This document shows, in pieces, positions 58,069 through 64,000 of a stretch of DNA of 64,000 nucleotides (its first letter is position 1; each line of letters starts with the position of its first letter). The notes beneath the pieces were generated by a model. The model was not told the origin of the DNA. It did not search any database and saw only the letters and a list, made by a program, of their open reading frames with translations. A program made the position numbers and the translations under genes. Source of the stretch: JBEISR01 sp044371425 (GTDB lineage Bacteria > Planctomycetota > Planctomycetia > Pirellulales > Pirellulaceae); NCBI GenBank assembly GCA_044371425.1, contig JBILTR010000003.1:186001-250000 (forward strand), given 5' to 3'.

Positions 58069-59208
58069 ATGATGACTCGATCGGTCCGGCGGGATTCCGC
58101 GATATGTTTTCTGATCCTGTCGATTCTCCTCCACGTCCCTTCCGCCTTCGGACAGGAGGCACTGGAGCAACTAGAGAAACAGCTTCAGGCCGACAAAAAC
58201 CCTTTTTCCCAGGGCACCACCGAGACCTTTGTGCTGCCCGAGCCGATCGCGGAGGAGGCGAAAGTTCCGCCTGCTGCCAAGCCGACCAGAAGACAGCCGC
58301 CAGCTCCACCCAACGCCCAGCTGTTCCCGAATCGATCGGTCGATGCAGTCCCCAATGCCCAACCCGTAGCGCCCCTGGATGTCGCCGAAGATAGCCCCCC
58401 TCCAACTCAACCTGCTGGCTACCTGGGATTGACGGCAGAGAAATGGGGAGGTGGCGGTTTGGGTCTGCGCGTTGTCGAACTAGTGCGAGAAGGTCCCGCA
58501 TGGAAGGCTGGCTTTCGCATAGGAGATCGCATCCTCGGTGTGGCCGGGAGGTCGATCAGCGATCTGGACCAATTCGCCAAGACGCTTTCCGAACAACCGG
58601 CAGGAAAGCCGGTGCGCTTTCTGGTGCGCCGAGCGGGCCGCAATATCGATCTGGTTGCGGTCCCGATCGAACGACAACTGGCCGATAAACTGTTCCCGGG
58701 GACACCCGAGCAATTGCAGGCGGATGTACGGAACGACCCTGCCTTCTTGGGTCTGGTGATCGGCGAATTGTCGCGGGAGTATCGCAAGCAGTTCGGCGTT
58801 GGGCCCTTCCGTGGCGCGGCGGTTCTCGACGTGGTCAAGGAGTCGCCGGCGGCCCTGGTGGGGATCAAGCCAGGAGACTGCGTGGTCCAAGCCGCCGGTG
58901 AAGAGATCGAGAGCCCGGAAGAGCTGACGGCACTCCTTGCCGCCAGAAAGCCAGGAGACGTCCTCCCGATCAGCTACGTTCGTGGCACCATGCGATACGA
59001 AGCCGAAGTCTTGCTGACCAATGAGGCAGGGGCTGTCCCCATGTCGGCTGCCATCATCGAAGAGTCCTCACCATCGACTCCCCCTGCGACGCCCGACCCC
59101 GCCTCCCAGCAAGTCGACCAACTTCGCCGCGAACTAGAAGAAGCCAAACTCCGCATGGAGCAACTCGAGCGGCGGCTCCAGCAACTCGATCCCGGCAAGC
59201 GAAACTGA
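58069..59208 (+). CDS. Secreted protein with two PDZ domains and a coiled-coil tail
   Basis: The 379-residue product has a signal peptide (SVRRDSAICFLILSILLHVPSAFGQ), a proline-rich linker, PDZ domain 1 (about 116-203, GLRVVELVREGPAWKAGF, GDRILGVAG), PDZ domain 2 (about 225-315, GAAVLDVVKESPAALVGIKP, GDCVVQAAG) and a C-terminal coiled coil (about 348-375, DQLRRELEEAKLRMEQLERR). Layout resembles the PDZ part of HtrA/DegP but no protease domain is present. Such proteins may act as periplasmic adaptors or scaffolds. Start chosen at ATG 58069, with GGGGA upstream; ATG 58072 follows directly. The stop is followed by the hairpin cluster, which may help terminate transcription. Confidence 0.78.
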   Translation: MMTRSVRRDSAICFLILSILLHVPSAFGQEALEQLEKQLQADKNPFSQGTTETFVLPEPIAEEAKVPPAAKPTRRQPPAPPNAQLFPNRSVDAVPNAQPVAPLDVAEDSPPPTQPAGYLGLTAEKWGGGGLGLRVVELVREGPAWKAGFRIGDRILGVAGRSISDLDQFAKTLSEQPAGKPVRFLVRRAGRNIDLVAVPIERQLADKLFPGTPEQLQADVRNDPAFLGLVIGELSREYRKQFGVGPFRGAAVLDVVKESPAALVGIKPGDCVVQAAGEEIESPEELTALLAARKPGDVLPISYVRGTMRYEAEVLLTNEAGAVPMSAAIIEESSPSTPPATPDPASQQVDQLRRELEEAKLRMEQLERRLQQLDPGKRN

Positions 59209-59227
59209 AAGCTCATCCTGCACGGGA

Positions 59228-59257
59228 GTCATCCACCATCTGGCGATGGTGGCTACA
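59228..59257. repeat. Intergenic hairpin repeat, copy 1
   Basis: The 30-base unit is identical to copy 2. Its core is CCACCATC-TGGC-GATGGTGG, a perfect 8-bp stem with a four-base loop, flanked by GTCAT and CTACA. It resembles REP-type palindromic elements. Confidence 0.7.
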
Positions 59258-59331
59258 TAGAAAATGCATGCCAGCTCTTCGGTTGCCGCCGCGGCCAAGC
59301 GGTGGATGGCTTCGTTTGCCCTCCCTCCCAA

Positions 59332-59361
59332 GTCATCCACCATCTGGCGATGGTGGCTACA
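59332..59361. repeat. Intergenic hairpin repeat, copy 2
   Basis: This copy is the same 30 bases as copy 1, including the flanks. It lies 104 bases downstream of copy 1. The intervening sequence shows no relation to copy 1 or to the other spacer. Confidence 0.7.
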
Positions 59362-59420
59362 AAGAGCTCCGATAGGCCAGACCGCGAACAGACCTGAACC
59401 GAACAATTTGCCAGGAGACC

Positions 59421-59442
59421 TCCACCATCTGGCGATGGTGGC
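59421..59442. repeat. Intergenic hairpin repeat, copy 3
   Basis: The stem and loop are kept exactly (CCACCATC-TGGC-GATGGTGG), but the left flank differs (GACC instead of GTCA) and the right flank reads GAC instead of TAC. It starts 85 bases after copy 2. Confidence 0.68.
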
Positions 59443-59505
59443 GACGACGGGTTGACTTGCGGGACCTAGCAGGGTGTGCCAGCCAGGGGATTGCGATTCA
59501 ACAAG

Positions 59506-59531
59506 GAAAGTGTAGCGTCCGCTACACTTTC
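59506..59531. terminator. 26-base near-perfect palindrome
   Basis: The arms GAAAGTGTAGCG (59506-59517) and CGCTACACTTTC (59520-59531) match over 12 bp with only a 2-base centre. No T-run follows. It could act as a bidirectional transcription stop between the two convergent genes or as a protein-binding palindrome. Confidence 0.5.
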
Positions 59532-59666
59532 AAGGCACAGCAGCAAGTCGCAAACAACTTGCATGTCTCGCTTGCGATTTCTTCGTGCACCATCGCGAGG
59601 GCGATCGGAAGCCTGCAACGATCGGGTCGGAGAGAAACCGACGCGTGAGTTCCAGAGATCCGGCGA

Positions 59667-62336
59667 TCAGGGGCGGACGACGCGAACCTGGGTGCTGGTA
59701 TCGACGGGGCTTGGGTTTTGACGACTGATGACGCGGGCTCGCAGGATGATCGGCTGCTCCAACTGCGGCGTGATTCTCAGCTTCCATTGCAGCACCTCAC
59801 CAGCGCGAACCGTCCGGATCGTCTCGGTCGATACAATCCCGATCGACTCAAATGTTGTCTGATAAAGCCGGTCGATGTGCTCCAACGACTCGATCCTCAC
59901 CCCTTGCGGCACCGCGACCGACACGATGACGTCCTGATCGTCCACCGCCCTTAGATTCCTTAGGAACAAATCGAACGTCGAAACCCGGTCGGTCGGAATT
60001 GGATCGGCCGACGGACGAATCTCCAGGGCCCAGGGCCCCGTCGGCTCTATCGATGGCTGGCCAGAAGGTTCGACGGGAGGAAGCACCGGGCCTGCACCGC
60101 TTCCAGGCCCCGTAGGGTTGGCGGGCATTTGCCCCAGCACCTGCAGCTCCATCCGGTCACTACCCTGGATGCCGTCGGCGGACTGAGCTGTCGCAACCAA
60201 GGGGACCGAACCGGGTAGGACTCCCAGAAGCTGGGTATCGAGTTGGACCATCGAGCCGGGTTGGAGCGGACCGGGGAGATTCCACTGCAGGACACCTTCA
60301 CGCCGAGGAGTCACCGTGCCGTTGCTGGCCTGCACCGCCTGAACCCCATTGGGGTATTGGAACTGCACCTGCACTCCAATCAGCGGCGCGGTGCCGCGAT
60401 TGACCACTTCGGTCCGGACAATCTTCGTCGTCCCCAGGTTCATTTGGGTCAGCCCCCCATCGGCCATCAAGCGGACGGAGAGGGCAGCCTGTGCGGGAAC
60501 GGATGCCGCAGCGGTCACCGAAGATTGGGCCGAGGCAAGCGATGTGCTGGTGGAATTGGCCGTGGCGCGAATTCCCAGAACACCTTCCTTTCGTGCCACC
60601 AATCGTATCGGCACCACCACCCGCTCCCCGGCCGCCAACGAACCAAGTCGCTGTTCCACCGAGTTGCGTTCGGTGCTCGCCTCCACCAGACCGGTATCAG
60701 TCTCCACCAGCAACTGCAGATCGCTGACCGACTGCTTGCCTGTATTGACCACGGCGATGGAGTAAGGGATCGGTTGGCCGACTTCGACACGTTCTCCGAT
60801 GTCGGAAGACAGCGAGATCTGAAGGCTGGGCTTGGCCAATCGAATCGGCAGCGACTTGCTCACCCGCATCGATGGTTCGGCGGAGACCGCTTTGGAACTT
60901 CCGGTGGCGGAGAATTGAACGGTCGCATCGGCTTCGACCGTTCCGACCAGTTCCAGCGCCACATCCAACTGCTGCCTCGCAGGCAGCGTTCCAATCTCCC
61001 AGACGGCGGTCCGATCGGTCACCTGAGTCGCTTTGGGGGTGGTTCCCAAGAGTTGCATGCCAACCGGAAGTTCGGCGCGTAGGACGACATTCTCGGCAGC
61101 GAGATCTCCTGCGTTGGCAAGGGAGGCCCCCAAAGTGAACTTCTGCCCCGGCGTAGCCGCCTCGGTGCCACCCGCATTGAGCACCAATTGCGGGGCGCTC
61201 CAGGAAACCACCGTCTGGCCCCGTCCTAGGATCAACTCCTTCATCTTGGTGGAGGCTTGAGCGGGACGCACCACTTCGATGGCGATGACGGCCGAACCAA
61301 TCCGATTGGCGACATTCTGTATTTCCACCGTCGCATTGCCATCTTTGTCCACAAGCACCTCCGCCCGCTCAGAACCCGATGGAAGAAAGCGAGCCACCTC
61401 GGGGTTCAGCGATCGGTAGATGACCTTCCACCCTTCGGCGCCGATGAACCCTTCCGACTGAAAGACCTGGGTGACGATGCGCGCGGTCGACGAATTTTCT
61501 ACTGTGATCGGATCGGGAAATCGCCACTGCGCGTCGATCCAGTAGATCATGACGGTCTGGCGACGCTGATCCCATATCTTGCTGTCGGGGGCCAAAACCG
61601 TGATCCGGCTGACTCCCTCGCTGGGGCTTGTGACGCTCAGCCAAGTCTGTCCCTTTTTCAAAAAAAGATCGTCCGTGCTCTTCGGGCTGCCACGAGTGAT
61701 CCGACTTGCCAGCGAACTGGTGCGTCCCCTAGCAAAGTCGACATCAACTTTCTCGACGCGAGTCGATGCATTCCACTGATGCAACGGCTTCCCTTTCCAT
61801 TCGTCTCCCACCTCCAGAAAGGTTCCGACGCTATCAGGAGACAGCATCCATTCGATCGGCTCTTTGGTGACAAAAAAGCCATCCTTGCCACATATCGCTG
61901 CAAGAATGACCACCTCGCCACCTACCGGTGCAACGATCGTGGTGGGAGTCACCAGAAGCTGCCCGGTATCGCCCCGGTCCGCATGCATTCCGGTCCCCAC
62001 CGGCTTGGCCTCCGGTGGGGCCGAACCGTCGACGCACGGCGGCGGATCGACAGGCATCTGAAAGGCGCTCGATGGCTTCAGTCCACAGGCATGGCTGTTG
62101 GTGGACCCCGAGGGAAGGACCGAGCCATGACCAAAATGGTCGCTCAGGCCGGTCGTGAATTGATGAGGCAAGAAAAGGCATTGCCCGGTGGGGTCGATGC
62201 GAGGGCATTGCAAGGAATGGCAACCAGAGAGCGTTGGAACAAGGGCGATCAGCGCCATCCAGCCGCGAACGATCCAACCGGCTCCCGTCGGGGCTGTGCA
62301 ACCCCGAACCTTCCGATTCCCTCGTTCCGTCTCCAT
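59667..62336 (-). CDS. DUF11-repeat lipoprotein
   Basis: The 889-residue protein has a long basic N-terminus and a lipobox LSGC with the modified cysteine at residue 39, so it is probably a lipid-anchored surface protein. The remaining chain is beta-rich. A middle section (about 420-800) contains repeats of the DUF11 conserved-repeat type, with strands such as LVLNAGGTEAATPGQKFTL, then LANAGDLAAENVVL, and WEIGTLPARQQLDVALEL, and matching units (ISLSSDIGERVEVGQPIPY; GTAPLIGVQVQFQYPNGV). The last part repeats the pattern once more (LFLRNLRAVDDQDVIVSVAV). ATG 62336 is used; an earlier in-frame start at 62480 adds 48 residues with no match. Such proteins are common in planctomycetes and may contribute to the cell wall; the function is unknown. 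Confidence 0.78.
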   Translation of the reverse strand: METERGNRKVRGCTAPTGAGWIVRGWMALIALVPTLSGCHSLQCPRIDPTGQCLFLPHQFTTGLSDHFGHGSVLPSGSTNSHACGLKPSSAFQMPVDPPPCVDGSAPPEAKPVGTGMHADRGDTGQLLVTPTTIVAPVGGEVVILAAICGKDGFFVTKEPIEWMLSPDSVGTFLEVGDEWKGKPLHQWNASTRVEKVDVDFARGRTSSLASRITRGSPKSTDDLFLKKGQTWLSVTSPSEGVSRITVLAPDSKIWDQRRQTVMIYWIDAQWRFPDPITVENSSTARIVTQVFQSEGFIGAEGWKVIYRSLNPEVARFLPSGSERAEVLVDKDGNATVEIQNVANRIGSAVIAIEVVRPAQASTKMKELILGRGQTVVSWSAPQLVLNAGGTEAATPGQKFTLGASLANAGDLAAENVVLRAELPVGMQLLGTTPKATQVTDRTAVWEIGTLPARQQLDVALELVGTVEADATVQFSATGSSKAVSAEPSMRVSKSLPIRLAKPSLQISLSSDIGERVEVGQPIPYSIAVVNTGKQSVSDLQLLVETDTGLVEASTERNSVEQRLGSLAAGERVVVPIRLVARKEGVLGIRATANSTSTSLASAQSSVTAAASVPAQAALSVRLMADGGLTQMNLGTTKIVRTEVVNRGTAPLIGVQVQFQYPNGVQAVQASNGTVTPRREGVLQWNLPGPLQPGSMVQLDTQLLGVLPGSVPLVATAQSADGIQGSDRMELQVLGQMPANPTGPGSGAGPVLPPVEPSGQPSIEPTGPWALEIRPSADPIPTDRVSTFDLFLRNLRAVDDQDVIVSVAVPQGVRIESLEHIDRLYQTTFESIGIVSTETIRTVRAGEVLQWKLRITPQLEQPIILRARVISRQNPSPVDTSTQVRVVRP

Positions 62337-62546
62337 CGCCGCTCGCCTTTCCACGTTCGCTCTGCCCCCCCAATCGTCCCCCGAACGGTTTCGATACATT
62401 CCCGTCGGGAAACGTACCTCGTACCCAGGCGAAGCGGGCGGATCGCACAACAGCGAGCCGGAAAAAGTCGGTGGCTCCAAACGAGCCTATCGGTTGTAGC
62501 GGATGTAGCGGGACCCTGTGCCAGCCAAGCCCAGGCTAGGGCCGGC

Positions 62547-63353
62547 TCACTGCTTTGGGCTACCATCTGACTGGGCCAATCGCAGGGGAGTTCGCGTCGC
62601 CTGGCGGCTCATCCATCCAACCAGAAGTTCGGCTTCGCATCGTTCCTGTCCGGCCTTCCAGGCGACGACTGGTGGAGGATTTAGGAAACGGCGCACGGCA
62701 TGCTCTTCAATCATCCGCTGGTTGGAAGCAAGCAGTGGGTCGGCAGCGTCCGAACGGGAGTTGAGTACGATCGCCTGAATCGCAAGTCCGCTGGCTGCGA
62801 TCGCGGCAAGACTGGCCAGCGTCTGATGGACCGCGCCGACTCGATTGTCCGCTACCAGAATCACCGGATATCCAAGTCTCTCGGCAAGATCGGCATTGGT
62901 CATCGACCGGCTGATGGGGGACCAGACACCCCCAGCACCTTCGACCAGAAGGAATTCACACCGGCTCGACCACCTTGCCGCGCCATCCAGCAAAAGCGAT
63001 TCATCGACATGTTGCCCGATTCTTTTTGCCGCTTCCTCGGGAGCCAACGGATCGGGGAATCTCTGAGGGTTGATCCACTCCAGTGGGTACCTGCCGCCCA
63101 GCGCGCGATGGTATCGCCACCCGTCGTCCAGATGGCTGTCGGATAACGTCATCGCTTCTTCCAGTCCCCCGGGCGACACACCGCTAGCGACTGGTTTGTA
63201 GGCGCCGATGGCGATGCGGCATTCCAATGCCTGACGGACCCAGCGGCTCCCCAGATAGCTCTTTCCTACATCAGTGTCTGTACCAAGGATAAACAGGCCT
63301 TCTGCTGGTGGCCTCGCGGACGGTTCCCGGTTAGCATGTTCGTTACGTTCCAT
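62547..63353 (-). CDS. bioD: Dethiobiotin synthetase
   Basis: BioD closes the ureido ring of dethiobiotin from 7,8-diaminopelargonate, CO2 and ATP in biotin synthesis. The 268-residue protein shows GLFILGTDTDVGKSYL (P-loop of the BioD/Mrp type), the substrate Lys-containing YKPVASGV, and VEGAGGVWSPISRSMTNADL, the BioD signature with the conserved Glu-Gly-Ala-Gly-Gly. The later VLNSR segment fits the nucleotide-specificity region. ATG 63353 is the start; an upstream in-frame ATG at 63413 would run into the divergent gene. No other bio gene is in the window. The start is only 38 bases from the start of the divergent amidase gene, so the two share a promoter region. Confidence 0.9.
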   Translation of the reverse strand: MERNEHANREPSARPPAEGLFILGTDTDVGKSYLGSRWVRQALECRIAIGAYKPVASGVSPGGLEEAMTLSDSHLDDGWRYHRALGGRYPLEWINPQRFPDPLAPEEAAKRIGQHVDESLLLDGAARWSSRCEFLLVEGAGGVWSPISRSMTNADLAERLGYPVILVADNRVGAVHQTLASLAAIAASGLAIQAIVLNSRSDAADPLLASNQRMIEEHAVRRFLNPPPVVAWKAGQERCEAELLVGWMSRQATRTPLRLAQSDGSPKQ

Positions 63354-63391
63354 CTTCTGCTCTGCTTCCTGACCCGACTTCGAGGCAACGT

Positions 63392-64000
63392 ATGGCCGTC
63401 GTTCGTTTGGCACTGGTCCAGTCGAAGGGATTTCCCGATCGCGATACGAATGTGGATCGCGCAGTCGATCAGATCGATCGCGCGGCCCGAGAGGGCGCGC
63501 AGGTGATCTGTCTCCAGGAATTGTTTCCAGGACAGTATCCTTGCCAAGCGGAGGACCACCGGAAATTTGCAGAGGCGGAACCGATTCCTGGGCCCACCAG
63601 TCGTTTGCTGCAGGATCGCGCCCGTTCGCTGGGAGTGGCCATCGTCGGGTCGCTGTTCGAACGCCGTGCGCATGGACTGTACCACAACACCGCCGTCGTG
63701 TTCGATGCCGATGGTTCGCAGGTTGGCTTTTATCGGAAGATGCATATCCCCGATGACCCCAACTACTACGAGAAGTTCTACTTTACCCCCGGCGACACCG
63801 GATTTACCGTGGCCAAAACGCGTTTCGCGACGCTGGGGGTCGGCGTCTGCTGGGATCAATGGTATCCGGAAGCCGCTCGCCTCTTTGCCCTGGCCGGTGC
63901 CGAAATCCTGCTTTACCCCACCGCGATCGGCTGGCTGGACGAGGACCGTCCACAGTACGGCGTCAGCCAGCATGCCGCCTGGGAGACGATGATGCGATCG
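63392..64000 (+). CDS. aguB: N-carbamoylputrescine amidase (nitrilase family), N-terminal part
   Basis: The gene runs off the window after 203 codons. The protein is a carbon-nitrogen hydrolase with the Glu of CLQELFPGQYPC, the Lys in YRKMHIPDDP and the nucleophile Cys in GVCWDQWYPEAAR. The segments YYEKFYFTPGDTGF and YPTAIGW are typical of N-carbamoylputrescine amidase, which splits N-carbamoylputrescine to putrescine, CO2 and ammonia in the agmatine route of polyamine synthesis. GAGG lies six bases before ATG 63392. The usual partner, agmatine deiminase (aguA), would be expected further on, outside the window. A related omega-amidase or beta-ureidopropionase cannot be excluded on the N-terminus alone, though the motifs favour this call. 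Confidence 0.88.
   Translation, partial: MAVVRLALVQSKGFPDRDTNVDRAVDQIDRAAREGAQVICLQELFPGQYPCQAEDHRKFAEAEPIPGPTSRLLQDRARSLGVAIVGSLFERRAHGLYHNTAVVFDADGSQVGFYRKMHIPDDPNYYEKFYFTPGDTGFTVAKTRFATLGVGVCWDQWYPEAARLFALAGAEILLYPTAIGWLDEDRPQYGVSQHAAWETMMRS

Larger units (their letters stand above)
59209..59666. other. Convergent intergenic region with a hairpin cluster
   Basis: This gap lies between the stop of the PDZ gene and the stop of the DUF11 gene. It contains three near-identical hairpins and one long palindrome (listed separately) but no gene. The hairpins are spaced 104 and 85 bases apart, and the segments between them are unrelated to each other. Confidence 0.6.

Noticed and set aside
59228..59442. 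CRISPR-like array
   Set aside because: There are only three repeats, they are palindromic hairpins, spacings are 104 and 85 bases start to start, and no cas gene is near.

Overview
The window looks like a chromosome segment from a planctomycete, most probably a Pirellula/Rhodopirellula-type member of Pirellulales. Four things support this: two giant secreted proteins with an N-terminal LEPR-xLL-like motif and a C-terminal dockerin; a DUF1549/DUF1553 protein next to a cytochrome c/WD40 protein; a DnaA with a non-canonical initiator signature; and sparse gene packing with short Shine-Dalgarno sites of GAGG type. No rRNA, tRNA, insertion sequence or CRISPR array was seen.

Layout. Bases 1-880 hold the 5' end of a hydroxypyruvate/glyoxylate reductase and a small LigD-type phosphoesterase, both on the minus strand. 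Bases 1373-38406 hold two adjacent giant genes on the plus strand, 5,724 and 6,531 codons, here called giant A and giant B. Long stretches align in the same order, so they are a tandem paralogous pair: a Zn-protease-like fold, PPC domains, right-handed beta-helices, a GEVED domain, cadherin/Ig-like arrays and a dockerin. Each copy carries modules the other lacks. Giant A has three copies of a module of about 105 residues and a choice-of-anchor L domain. Giant B has a propeller-like block and two FEFD repeats splitting its GEVED domain. Giant B keeps two intact metzincin zinc motifs; the matching site in giant A has lost three of its four key residues.

Bases 38434-51269 hold a bidirectional terminator, a DinG-type helicase, the DUF1549/DUF1553 protein with its cytochrome/WD40 partner, a small membrane protein, a ThuA-domain protein with a Tat-like signal, a J-like membrane protein and a helical-repeat protein. 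Bases 51283-57753 carry housekeeping genes: fmt, a prepilin-peptidase-like protein without the expected catalytic aspartates, two short TatA-like proteins, dnaA with a promoter whose spacer is a perfect palindrome, and a GNAT acetyltransferase. Bases 58069-64000 carry a two-PDZ secreted protein, an intergenic cluster of three near-identical hairpins plus a 26-base palindrome, a DUF11 lipoprotein, bioD, and the 5' part of a probable N-carbamoylputrescine amidase gene (aguB) that runs off the end.

The most novel material is the giant pair: its tandem arrangement, the inserted modules, and the loss of one protease site beside two kept sites. Start codons were mostly moved downstream of the longest frame to an ATG or GTG with a better ribosome site or signal peptide. 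Domain names rest on remembered family motifs, not on searches.
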